Assembly (NCBI GenBank): GCA_041736625.1
Contig: JBGSTG010000111.1
Location: forward strand, 1-31,269
Reading direction: 5' to 3'
DNA from: M3007 sp041736625
GTDB taxonomy: Bacteria; Bacteroidota; Bacteroidia; Chitinophagales; Saprospiraceae
Length of the DNA: 31,269 nt
Position 1 is the first letter of the stretch; each line of letters begins with the position of its first letter. This document shows, piece after piece, positions 7,884 to 15,496 of this stretch. The translations under genes and the position numbers were made by a program. The notes beneath the pieces are model-generated. The model saw nothing but the letters and a program-made list of their open reading frames with translations, ran no database searches and was not told the origin of the DNA.

Positions 7884-7891
7884 CAAAAATA
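7884..7891 (-). promoter_or_regulatory. Putative -7 box TATTTTTG of the HTH gene
   Basis: Minus-strand TATTTTTG, a full match to TAnnTTTG, about 75 nt before the HTH gene ATG. No -33 TTTG element is evident at the usual distance. Confidence 0.4.
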
Positions 7892-7945
7892 CATTTTGTC
7901 TCTGTCATTTTCCGTCAGTACAAGAAAAAAGAGGCTCGATTCTTA

Positions 7946-8001
7946 TTTTTTGCCGCGAATTGCGCGAATTAGCGCTAATTCGCGCAATTCGCGGCAAAAA
8001 A
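7946..8001. repeat. Perfect 56-bp palindrome (28-bp arms, no spacer)
   Basis: The left arm 7946-7973 is the exact reverse complement of 7974-8001, centred on agc|gct. Each arm is T6, gccgcg, aattgcgcg, aattagc. T precedes and A follows the stem on both strands, the reverse of an intrinsic terminator. A near-identical element occurs at 23580-23631, so this is a dispersed intergenic palindrome family. Confidence 0.95.
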
Positions 8002-8171
8002 AGGATTAAGATGGCTGGTGGTGAAACTGCTTCGGCGCAGTAAGCGATCAGGCAAAAACCTCAAAAACGGCAATGCTGGTGCCCACTTACGCCGCTATTT
8101 GTTTACAACGAAATCAGATGCTTTTTTGCTGCGTATGAGCGCCAACGCGCACAATGCACGGCATGCTATGT

Positions 8172-8954
8172 CTACTCTCTCGCAGGTGGCGTATATTGAC
8201 TTTTCTGGTCATCCGGAATCAAAGACCAAAGGTTTGCGTTGTGATTATTTACGTAAATAAAATATGTATATTTATTTTGATGAATTCTTTGGTAACTTGT
8301 TAGCTGCCGGATGAGTTTCTTAGAGGGTTTAATCATAAGAGAGTTCCAAAAGATCAAAGCATAGTAATCCGCTTTGGGTAGATCCTCTATTGAGAGGCCC
8401 GCAGTTCCGTCCATTCGGGTAATATGGGGCAGGAAGAATTGTAAACTGTCGTTGTGTTCTTCCTTCAGCGCTGCTATGGGGCGGGGTGGGAAAACATCAA
8501 AACACCCTTCAACATTCCAGTTCATTGGAATGGGGGGATCGATATAACAATTTACAAGTTTGAAAATTGGCTCCCCTGAACAAATAAAATACCGTACCTG
8601 AACAGGTTGGAGGTCGTTATTGACACTTTCCAGCAGTTTATTCCGCAAAATACTGTCTTCGGGCGATACTATCCCGTCTGTCGTCAAGGATTCCATGGCA
8701 GTTTCAGCCCTTTTCTGAATCACATGGTGAAAGGAAGCATGATCTAAAAGAAACAATTCGTCGGTTGGGATTTTGTAACTTTTTGCTTTCTTTTTGATGT
8801 CCTGTTCGTCCTGCCATTCAGGCGTGGAATCAATACCCAACACTGACCGGTAGGCCAAACGACAATTGCCGAATAGCATCACCGGCAAAACCAGAAAGAT
8901 GAACTTTCTTCTGTTTGGCCATTCAGTCAATTTGGACGGTCCCGGAAATGGCAT
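8172..8954 (-). CDS. Membrane-anchored protein of unknown function, possible thioredoxin-like fold
   Basis: A 260-residue protein with a short basic N-terminus and one hydrophobic segment (KFIFLVLPVMLFGNC, about 16-31), so likely a signal anchor or a lipoprotein with a non-standard lipobox. The middle resembles no family I can name. The C-terminal region (DYYALIFWNSLMIKPSKKLI ... YTYFIYVNNHNANLW) has the strand-helix-strand look of thioredoxin-like proteins, but the place where CxxC would be reads WNSLM, with no cysteine, so a redox role is not supported. The ATG at 8954 lies about 30 nt after a TACCTTTG -7 box. Codon use is AT-rich like its downstream neighbours on the minus strand. Gene call good, function unknown. 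Confidence 0.6.
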   Translation of the reverse strand: MPFPGPSKLTEWPNRRKFIFLVLPVMLFGNCRLAYRSVLGIDSTPEWQDEQDIKKKAKSYKIPTDELFLLDHASFHHVIQKRAETAMESLTTDGIVSPEDSILRNKLLESVNNDLQPVQVRYFICSGEPIFKLVNCYIDPPIPMNWNVEGCFDVFPPRPIAALKEEHNDSLQFFLPHITRMDGTAGLSIEDLPKADYYALIFWNSLMIKPSKKLIRQLTSYQRIHQNKYTYFIYVNNHNANLWSLIPDDQKSQYTPPARE

Positions 8955-8982
8955 GAGTCTACGTATTGGTGATGGATGACTT

Positions 8983-8990
8983 CAAAGGTA
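8983..8990 (-). promoter_or_regulatory. Putative -7 box TACCTTTG of the 8954 gene
   Basis: Minus-strand TACCTTTG, full match to TAnnTTTG, about 28 nt before the ATG at 8954. It lies back to back with the serC -7 box at 9116-9123, so the two genes appear to be divergently transcribed from a shared gap. Confidence 0.5.
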
Positions 8991-9115
8991 GGATTTGGAT
9001 AAGCAATATACACAATGTAAGATGACGCATGTTCCTTTTTTATTGCCTTGCGAATTATCCCGTCACTTGCCCCTAGCTTTTCGGAAGCCCATACCAAAAA
9101 ATAGACAAAATACCC

Positions 9116-9123
9116 TACATTTG
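9116..9123 (+). promoter_or_regulatory. Putative -7 box TACATTTG of serC
   Basis: Plus-strand TACATTTG, full match to TAnnTTTG, 36 nt before the serC ATG at 9160. The position rules out the in-frame upstream start at 8995, which would be transcribed only from further upstream. Confidence 0.5.
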
Positions 9124-9159
9124 CCCCGATTCACCAACACCACCTGTTCTGCCCTACCC

Positions 9160-10236
9160 ATGAAAAAACACAACTTTTCGCCCGGTCCGGCCATTCTCCC
9201 CGCTCCGGTGCTCAAGGAGGCCGGCAAGGCCTGCACCAACTACGAAGGCTCGGGCCTCAGCCTGCTCGAGATGAGCCACCGCGGGCCCGAGTTCACCGCC
9301 ATCATCGACGAAGCCAACGCCCTGCTGCGCGAGATCATGGAGCTGCCCAATGATTACCACGTCCTGTGGCTCACCGGCGGCGCCAGCAGCCAGTTTTTTA
9401 TGGCGCCCATGAACCTGATCAACGACAACGAGATGGCCGCCTACGTCGACACCGGCGTGTGGGCCTCCGGCGCCATCAAAGAGGCCAAAAATTTCTGCCA
9501 GGTCAACGTGCTGGCCTCCTCCAAGGAAGACGGCTACACGTATGTCCCCAAGAAGTATAAAATCCCGTCCGACGCCAAATACCTGCACCTCACCAGCAAC
9601 AACACCATCTACGGAACCCAGCTGCACAAGTTCCCCAAATCGCCCGTGCCCATCGTGTGCGATATGTCGTCGGACTTCCTCAGCCGCCCGGTGGACGTGA
9701 GCAACTGCGGCCTCATCTACGCCGGCGCCCAGAAGAACCTCGGCCCGGCAGGTACCACCGTCGTCATTGTGCGCGAGGACATGCTCGGCAAGGTGACCCG
9801 CACCCTGCCCACCATGCTGGACTACCGGACGTTCGTGCAAAACAACTCGCTGTACAACACGCCCCCCGTGTTCCCCATCTACGTGTCCATGCTCACCATG
9901 CGCTGGATCAGGAAAAACGGCGGGCTCAAGGGCATGCAGCGCCGCAACCGCGTAAAGGCCGGCATTATCTACGATGAGATCGACCGCAACCCGCTCTTCC
10001 GCGGCACCGTCGCCAAAGAAGACCGCTCCCTGATGAACATCTGCTTCGTGATGGAAAAAGGCTACGAGGGTCTGGAAAAAGAGTTCCTCGCCGAAAGCGA
10101 AAAGCACGGCATGGTCGGCCTCAAAGGCCACCGGCTGGTGGGCGGCTTCCGCGCCTCCACCTACAACTCGCTGGAGAAGAAAAGCGCCCGGGCGCTCGCC
10201 GACCTGATGGCCGATTTTGCCAAGCGCAAAGGATAA
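9160..10236 (+). CDS. serC: Phosphoserine aminotransferase
   Basis: PLP-dependent cytoplasmic enzyme converting 3-phosphohydroxypyruvate and glutamate to phosphoserine in serine biosynthesis; it can also serve pyridoxine synthesis. The 358-residue product starts KKHNFSPGPAILPAPVL, the standard SerC N-terminus, and shows LLEMSHRGPEF, WLTGGASSQF (phosphate-binding loop), SNNTIYGTQL, CDMSSDFLSRP and the PLP lysine K192 in YAGAQKNLGPAG. The ATG at 9160 is supported by this N-terminus and by the -7 box; the extra 55 residues of a start at 8995 have no homology-like pattern. It is followed after 2 bp by the YgjP-type gene, so they are probably one transcript. No serA or serB is in the window. Confidence 0.98.
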   Translation: MKKHNFSPGPAILPAPVLKEAGKACTNYEGSGLSLLEMSHRGPEFTAIIDEANALLREIMELPNDYHVLWLTGGASSQFFMAPMNLINDNEMAAYVDTGVWASGAIKEAKNFCQVNVLASSKEDGYTYVPKKYKIPSDAKYLHLTSNNTIYGTQLHKFPKSPVPIVCDMSSDFLSRPVDVSNCGLIYAGAQKNLGPAGTTVVIVREDMLGKVTRTLPTMLDYRTFVQNNSLYNTPPVFPIYVSMLTMRWIRKNGGLKGMQRRNRVKAGIIYDEIDRNPLFRGTVAKEDRSLMNICFVMEKGYEGLEKEFLAESEKHGMVGLKGHRLVGGFRASTYNSLEKKSARALADLMADFAKRKG

Positions 10237-10238
10237 GC

Positions 10239-10976
10239 ATGCCGCAACCCTACCGCACCACCCTTTCCATCGACGGCCTGCTGGTGCCCGTAGAAGTCCA
10301 CCTCGAACCGCGCCGGAACACCCGCTTCAGCATCACCCGCCGGCGGGTGATCCTGCGCGCGCCGAGGCATACCACCCCCGAGGTGGTCCGCACGTACCTC
10401 GTCGAACTGCACGCATGGGTGAGCAAGCAATTTGCCGTCAAGCCGGCCCTGCGCAGCCCGTTTGAAGCCAAAACCTACCACAGCGGCGACGTGCTGACGG
10501 TGGGCGCGCGTCGGTATGTGCTCGACGTGGAGCACGAAGACCGCGCCACCCACAGCGCCCGCCTCATCGGCGACACCATCAGCATCCGGCTGAGCACGCG
10601 CGGCAGCGAGGAGCACCGGAGCAAAAGCGTCAAACACCTGATCTCGCGCGTGGTGGGCGGCGATTTCTACCCCGACGTGGCCGACCGTGTGCACGAGTGG
10701 AACCGCCTGACGGTCAACCGCCCCATCACCAACGTATACCTGAAATACCACCAGTCCAAATGGGGCAGCTGCTCCTCTGGCGGCAACATCAACCTCTCCA
10801 CCCGCCTGCTGCTCACCCCCGCCGAAGTGCAGGACTACGTGATCCTGCACGAGCTGGCCCACCTCGTCGAGATGAACCACAGCCAACGGTTCTGGGATGT
10901 GGTGGCCCGGTTTATGCCCGATTTTGAAGAAAAGGAAAGGTGGCTGAAAATGGAAGGGAAGTGGGTGGACTTTTGA
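10239..10976 (+). CDS. YgjP-type M48-like metallopeptidase
   Basis: A 245-residue protein with the YgjP/DUF45 domain, a SprT-like zinc metallopeptidase fold. The zinc motif is HELAHLVEMNHSQRFW, with H204, E205, H208 and a third ligand candidate H214, preceded by the signature KYHQSKWGSCSSGGNINLST. No signal peptide or membrane segment is seen, so it is cytoplasmic. The N-terminal 100 residues (RRNTRFSITRRRVILRAP) fit the usual basic beta-rich lead-in of the family. The substrate is unknown for most members. It starts 2 bp after the serC stop, which suggests translational coupling rather than a shared pathway. Confidence 0.9.
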   Translation: MPQPYRTTLSIDGLLVPVEVHLEPRRNTRFSITRRRVILRAPRHTTPEVVRTYLVELHAWVSKQFAVKPALRSPFEAKTYHSGDVLTVGARRYVLDVEHEDRATHSARLIGDTISIRLSTRGSEEHRSKSVKHLISRVVGGDFYPDVADRVHEWNRLTVNRPITNVYLKYHQSKWGSCSSGGNINLSTRLLLTPAEVQDYVILHELAHLVEMNHSQRFWDVVARFMPDFEEKERWLKMEGKWVDF

Positions 10977-11026
10977 TGTTTGCCTTGTCTGGCAACGCAA
11001 ACAACCGGTAAGTGCAGCAGAACCTG

Positions 11027-12475
11027 TTAATGTTTAAACAGCTTGCCGGAACATTGGCTACGACCATCCAGGGTCTCCATGAGGTAGGTATAAACACCAC
11101 CTTCCATATTTTTCAAGTCAATTTGGTTTGTCCGACCATGAAATTCCCTTCGTAAAACAAGTTGATTCAGGGCATTGTAAATCATCAATTGGGCAGGCTT
11201 CTCATCATTTTTCTCGATCACCAGCCAGTCCTCAACCGGGTTGGGATACGCCGCACATCCCAGCCATCGATCCGCATTTGTAGAAGTCCCGGAAGTCCCA
11301 TCGGCTTTTACCTTTAATATGTATCCGTTGGCGTCATCAATACTAAAATCGGCATGCCGTGAGCCGTACATAATAACCCCGCCATCCGACGCAGCCAATA
11401 TGCCGAACATGATGTAGTACGCATCGCCCCCATATAATTTCGTCCAATTAAGCGTGCGATGGATCAGGTCGACGGATGACAAACTAAACCATGAATTGGC
11501 ATCTTGATACAGCCAGTTTCCAGGCGTAAAATTAGAGGTTCCACCCACCATTGCTGTATTCTCGTTCAAAAGAGCTATCGTATTCTTCGAGCAAGGTGTA
11601 TCCAGCGTATCATTGTTTTTTCCAACGATCAACAGTTCCTGCTCTTCAAAATCGTGGGACAGGAATCCAATTCCGATGTTGTATCCATCGCTTCCAGGCG
11701 GGTCTGTGAGTATAAAACTGTCTCGTCTTCCGACCATTAAAATAGTTGAATCAGAGATAGCGCTGAATTCTCCTTCAAGTGATAATTTAAAAGGTGGCTC
11801 TTCCTCTCCCAGTAAATTGAATTCATGGTCGAAAGTGTAAAGCTTAGGTCTGAATCCAAACGAAACCAAGCGCTCATTGGTCGTGTCTATAAAAACCCTG
11901 GAGATCAGGTTGGACACTTTACCGTCGGTACGATCGATCAAATTGCCACCTGAATCAATTTCCAAAACATACGAATTAAACGTCAAAAACTTATTATCAA
12001 TGAACGAACAGGTCAAATAAACACCATTGGCAAATGGCGTGATCCCTGTAATGCCATTATCAAAATCCCCAATTGGCCATTCATTAATGCGTACAATGTT
12101 AAGATTAGTGTCCATTTTCCACCAAACCAGCATGGAAGTATCCGGTTGCACACGAGTTCCTGCCATGATGATTATACTATCTGCATAGTAAATATCATCG
12201 AGTTGTAGCCCTCCGTTATCGTCCAATATTTTCTCAGTGATGATATTGCCGGAAGGGTCAGTCTCAAGTATTTTATTGTGCCATTTCCCTTCGATGGGTT
12301 CCAGGACTCGCAATAGTGCCAAGTAGCTTCCATGCCCTGTCTCCGCCATTGAAATCACATATTCAACTTCTTCAGCTTTGCCAAATTCCAACTCAAAAGA
12401 GGTTTGAGTAAATGCAGGTTTGCCAAAGGCAAAGAAGAGAAAAAATGACATGGTGGGTACAAGTCTGCTCTTCAC
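11027..12475 (-). CDS. Secreted protein with T9SS type A sorting domain
   Basis: A 482-residue cargo protein of the type IX secretion system. The C-terminal sorting domain is clear: CAAYPNPVEDWLVIEKND, LMIYNALNQLVLRREF, and MEGGVYTYLMETLDG, ending in KLFKH. The body looks like a beta-propeller-type repeat protein (LLRVLEPIEGKWHNKI, DDANGYILKVKADG), a pattern found in cell-surface proteins, but no enzymatic motif is visible. The start is uncertain: a GTG at 12475 gives a good leader (M)KSRLVPTMSFFLFFAFGKPA, an ATG at 12451 gives a shorter one lacking basic residues, and the ATG at 12517 overlaps the putative -7 box at 12519-12526. The gene is AT-rich next to the GC-rich aceE, with which it is divergent. 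Confidence 0.85.
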   Translation of the reverse strand: MKSRLVPTMSFFLFFAFGKPAFTQTSFELEFGKAEEVEYVISMAETGHGSYLALLRVLEPIEGKWHNKILETDPSGNIITEKILDDNGGLQLDDIYYADSIIIMAGTRVQPDTSMLVWWKMDTNLNIVRINEWPIGDFDNGITGITPFANGVYLTCSFIDNKFLTFNSYVLEIDSGGNLIDRTDGKVSNLISRVFIDTTNERLVSFGFRPKLYTFDHEFNLLGEEEPPFKLSLEGEFSAISDSTILMVGRRDSFILTDPPGSDGYNIGIGFLSHDFEEQELLIVGKNNDTLDTPCSKNTIALLNENTAMVGGTSNFTPGNWLYQDANSWFSLSSVDLIHRTLNWTKLYGGDAYYIMFGILAASDGGVIMYGSRHADFSIDDANGYILKVKADGTSGTSTNADRWLGCAAYPNPVEDWLVIEKNDEKPAQLMIYNALNQLVLRREFHGRTNQIDLKNMEGGVYTYLMETLDGRSQCSGKLFKH

Positions 12476-12518
12476 AATGAGAAACACTGAATGACAGGTG
12501 TGGCACGTTGGTTTCATC

Positions 12519-12526
12519 CGAAAATA
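12519..12526 (-). promoter_or_regulatory. Putative -7 box TATTTTCG of the T9SS cargo gene
   Basis: Minus-strand TATTTTCG matches TAnnTTTG at all but one base and lies 43 nt before the GTG at 12475. It is divergent from the aceE box at 12584-12591. Confidence 0.3.
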
Positions 12527-12583
12527 TTGGGTGAAGATACTACCGATACGCCTATGAAAAAACCAATAGTGCATTTTTACCCG

Positions 12584-12591
12584 TACCTTCG
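12584..12591 (+). promoter_or_regulatory. Putative -7 box TACCTTCG of aceE
   Basis: Plus-strand TACCTTCG, one mismatch to TAnnTTTG, 25 nt before the ATG at 12617. Its place between the in-frame ATGs at 12554 and 12617 favours the second as the true start. Confidence 0.4.
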
Positions 12592-12616
12592 CCCACCCAA
12601 ACACAAGCAGCAACAG

Positions 12617-15295
12617 ATGGGAGAAAACATCCAACTCGACGACTGGTTCCTCGAAAAAGAAGAATGGCTCGAAGCGCTCGAAGAGGTCATCGAAGCGCAC
12701 GGTAAAGTGCGCGCAGAAGAGCTTTTCCAAAATATCCGCTATCGCCTGGCGCGCAAAGGCATTGCCAACGGTGGCCCTGCCCTCAACACACCCTACCTGA
12801 ACACCATCCCGGCAGAAGACCAACCGCCCTACCCCGGCGACCTGGAAACCGAGCGTCGGCTGGAGAACATCATCCGCTGGAACGCCCAGGCCATGGTGCT
12901 GCAGGCGCAGGACAAAAACCTGGCCCTCGGTGGACACATCGCCACCTACGCCGCCAGCGCCACGGTGCTGGAAATGTTGTTCAACCACTTCCTCCGCAAC
13001 CGCTCGGCCGATTACGGGGGCGACCTCCTGATGCTCCAGGGGCACGCGTCCCCCGGCATATACGCCCGCGCCGTGATGGAGGGTCGCATGCCCGTCAGTG
13101 CCATCGCCGACTTCCGCCAGGAGACCCTGGGCGGTGTGGCCTCCTACCCGCACCCGCGGCGCATGCCCGAATTCTGGCAGGCGCCCACCGTGAGCATGGG
13201 CTTGGGCCCCATGACGGCCGTTTACCAGGCCCGGTTCATCAAATACCTGGAAGACCGCGGGCTTAAGCCGCGCAACGGCGGACGCGTGTGGCACATCATC
13301 GGCGACGGCGAGATCGACGAGCCCGAGGTGTACGGCACCATCGGCACCGCCGCGCGCGAAAACCTGGATAACCTTGTGTTCGTCGTGCACTGCAACCTCC
13401 AACGCCTCGACGGACCGGTGCGGGGCAACGGCAAGATCATCCAGGAGGTCGAACGCCACTTCTTCGGCGCAGGATGGGAGGTCATCAAGGTATTGTGGAG
13501 CAGTGACTGGGACGAGCTGCTCGCCCGCGACGAAGACGGCGCTCTGCTGCGTCGCCTCGAAATGCTGGTCGACGGCGACTTCCAGGAGATGTCCGCCATG
13601 CAAAACGGCGCCCTCATCCGACAAAAACTCACCGGCGACGACCCGCGCGTGGCCCAGCTCCTCTCCGCCTATACCGACGATCAGCTCCTCGCCATGCGCC
13701 GGGGCGGGCACGACCACCTCAAGGTGTTCGCAGCCTTCGACCGCGCGGTGCGGTCCGACAAGCCCGTGGCCATCCTTGTGCACACGGTCAAGGGCTACGG
13801 CATGGGCAAAGCCGCCGAAGGCAAGAACAAAGCCCACCAAACCAAAGACATCAGCGACGACGCCCGCCTCGAAACCCGCGACCGGTACGGTATACCCCTC
13901 AGCGACGAGCAGGCCAAAAATGCCGAATTCTGGTACCCGGCGACCAACGACCCCGTTGTGCAGTACATGCACGAGCGCCGCCGCGCCCTGGGCGGATACC
14001 TGCCCGAGCGCGAAGAGCGCCATGAGCCGTTCGCCGTTCCGGAGCTCAGCCTGCTCGATAAACAGCTCAAAGGCTCGGAAGCGCTGGGCGGAAAAGAGGT
14101 GTCCACCACTGCCGCCATGATCGACATCATGACCACCCTCATCCGCAACAGCCCGGTGGGCAAATACATTGTGCCCATCGTGCCCGACGAGGCGCAGACC
14201 TTCGGCATGGAGGCCATGTTCAACTCCGCGCAGATCTGGAACCAGAAAGGGCAGTTGTACACCCCCCTGGAGATCGGCATCTCGGTGATCAAGTACAAGG
14301 AGTCGAAAACCGGCCAGGTGCTCCAGGAAGGCATCAATGAAGACGGCGCGCTGGCGTCCTTCACCGCCGCAGGCACCGCCTATGCCCTGCACGGCGTGCC
14401 CACTGTGCCGTTTTACATCTACTACTCCATGTTCGGCTTCCAGCGCGTGGGCGACATGGTGTGGGCAGCCACCGACATGCTGGCCAAAGGGTTTTTGCTC
14501 GGCGCCACCGCCGGCCGCACCACCCTGAACGGCGAAGGACTTCAACACGAAGACGGACATAGCCTCATGCTCGCCCAAACCATGCCGGGCGTGGTCAGCT
14601 ACGACCCGGCGTTTGCCTTCGAACTGGCCGTTATTGTGCAGGATGGCCTCCGACGTATGTACGCGGAGAACGAGCACAAGATCTACTACCTCACCATTTA
14701 CAACGAAAACTATTACATGCCCACCATGCCGGCAAACGCCGAGGAGGGCATCAAACGCGGTTTGTATCGCTACAAGACATCCGAAAAAAAGGCCTCCAAA
14801 GGCGTAAAGGCCCACCTGTTCGGCGCCGGCAGCATCATGCAACAGGTGCTCAAGGCGGCTGAACTGCTCGAAAGCGAGGGCATCAGTACCGACGTGTGGA
14901 GCGCCACCTCCTGGGTCGAGCTCTACCGCGACGGCGTGGCCACCCAACGCTGGAACCTGCTGCACCCCGGGGAGCCGGAGCGCCAATGCTGGCTCGAACA
15001 GCAACTCCAAAAAGAAGAAGGTGTGTTCGTGAGCGCCAACGACTGGATGCGCGTCGTGGCCGGCCAGTGCGCCCCCTGGATGCCCAAAGACTTCATCGCG
15101 CTGGGCACCGACGGCTACGGCCTGTCCGACAGCCGCGAAAACCTGCGCGACTACTTCGAGATCAGCCCCCGCTACATCGCCTTCGCCGCTGTGCGCCTGT
15201 TGCAACGACAAGGCAAAGTGACGGAAAAGGCGGTGAAGGATTTTATGGCGAAGTATGGGGTGGATGGGGAGAAGATGGATCCTATGGGGGTGTGA
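12617..15295 (+). CDS. aceE: Pyruvate dehydrogenase E1 component, homodimeric AceE type
   Basis: Thiamine-diphosphate enzyme that decarboxylates pyruvate and acetylates the lipoyl group of E2. With the ATG at 12617 the product is 892 residues, close to the 887 of Escherichia coli AceE, and the N-terminus DWFLEKEEWLEALEEVIEAHG aligns with its start; an ATG at 12554 would add 21 residues and precedes the putative -7 box. Typical AceE sequence is visible throughout: NTIPAEDQPPYPG, GGHIATYAASATVLE, LQGHASPGIYARA, SYPHPRRMPEFWQ, the ThDP/Mg motif GDGEIDEPE (229-237) through CNLQRLDGPVRGNGKII, HTVKGYGMGKAAEGKN and GVVSYDPAFAFELAVI. It has no linked E2 or E3, but an AceF-type E2 lies at the left edge. 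GC content is very high. Confidence 0.97.
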   Translation: MGENIQLDDWFLEKEEWLEALEEVIEAHGKVRAEELFQNIRYRLARKGIANGGPALNTPYLNTIPAEDQPPYPGDLETERRLENIIRWNAQAMVLQAQDKNLALGGHIATYAASATVLEMLFNHFLRNRSADYGGDLLMLQGHASPGIYARAVMEGRMPVSAIADFRQETLGGVASYPHPRRMPEFWQAPTVSMGLGPMTAVYQARFIKYLEDRGLKPRNGGRVWHIIGDGEIDEPEVYGTIGTAARENLDNLVFVVHCNLQRLDGPVRGNGKIIQEVERHFFGAGWEVIKVLWSSDWDELLARDEDGALLRRLEMLVDGDFQEMSAMQNGALIRQKLTGDDPRVAQLLSAYTDDQLLAMRRGGHDHLKVFAAFDRAVRSDKPVAILVHTVKGYGMGKAAEGKNKAHQTKDISDDARLETRDRYGIPLSDEQAKNAEFWYPATNDPVVQYMHERRRALGGYLPEREERHEPFAVPELSLLDKQLKGSEALGGKEVSTTAAMIDIMTTLIRNSPVGKYIVPIVPDEAQTFGMEAMFNSAQIWNQKGQLYTPLEIGISVIKYKESKTGQVLQEGINEDGALASFTAAGTAYALHGVPTVPFYIYYSMFGFQRVGDMVWAATDMLAKGFLLGATAGRTTLNGEGLQHEDGHSLMLAQTMPGVVSYDPAFAFELAVIVQDGLRRMYAENEHKIYYLTIYNENYYMPTMPANAEEGIKRGLYRYKTSEKKASKGVKAHLFGAGSIMQQVLKAAELLESEGISTDVWSATSWVELYRDGVATQRWNLLHPGEPERQCWLEQQLQKEEGVFVSANDWMRVVAGQCAPWMPKDFIALGTDGYGLSDSRENLRDYFEISPRYIAFAAVRLLQRQGKVTEKAVKDFMAKYGVDGEKMDPMGV

Positions 15296-15496
15296 GGTGA
15301 ATGGCAGACGACTGCAGGAAGGGATTAAGTCCAACAATGGGGGAATTACATGTGACTTTCTTCCTGTCCGATCTTAACCAGCTGCACCCATGAATGATTG
15401 GCTCAGGCGAGTAAACGATCAGGTAAAAGGCGAACCTGCACCGGGCAGTTGCCCAACGGTACTTTCAAGATTTGGGTAATCGTAAACGGAACATGT
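15296..15496. other. Gap of 201 bp before the helicase gene
   Basis: No convincing promoter or terminator. It holds a 22-bp segment at 15406-15427 that nearly matches 8034-8057. A TTG at 15398 opens the helicase frame earlier, but the residues encoded are unlike an exonuclease N-terminus. Confidence 0.5.

Larger units (their letters stand above)
7809..8171. other. Gene-free stretch of 363 bp
   Basis: Between the HTH gene start and the stop of the membrane-anchored protein gene (both minus strand). It holds the -7 box of the HTH gene, a perfect 56-bp palindrome at 7946-8001, and a segment at 8034-8057 also found near 15.4 kb. I see no credible coding frame in it. Confidence 0.6.

Noticed and set aside
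7946..8001. Reading the palindrome as an intrinsic terminator
   Set aside because: The T-tract is before, not after, the stem on both strands.
11027..15337. A 1436-residue minus-strand frame spanning the aceE gene
   Set aside because: Only the part below about 12475 is real (T9SS cargo). The rest is the complement of the GC-rich aceE gene and shows His/Val/Gly-rich low-complexity sequence.
15398..15496. TTG start of the helicase gene 33 codons upstream
   Set aside because: The added residues are basic and unlike the family; the ATG at 15497 begins exactly at the exonuclease fold.
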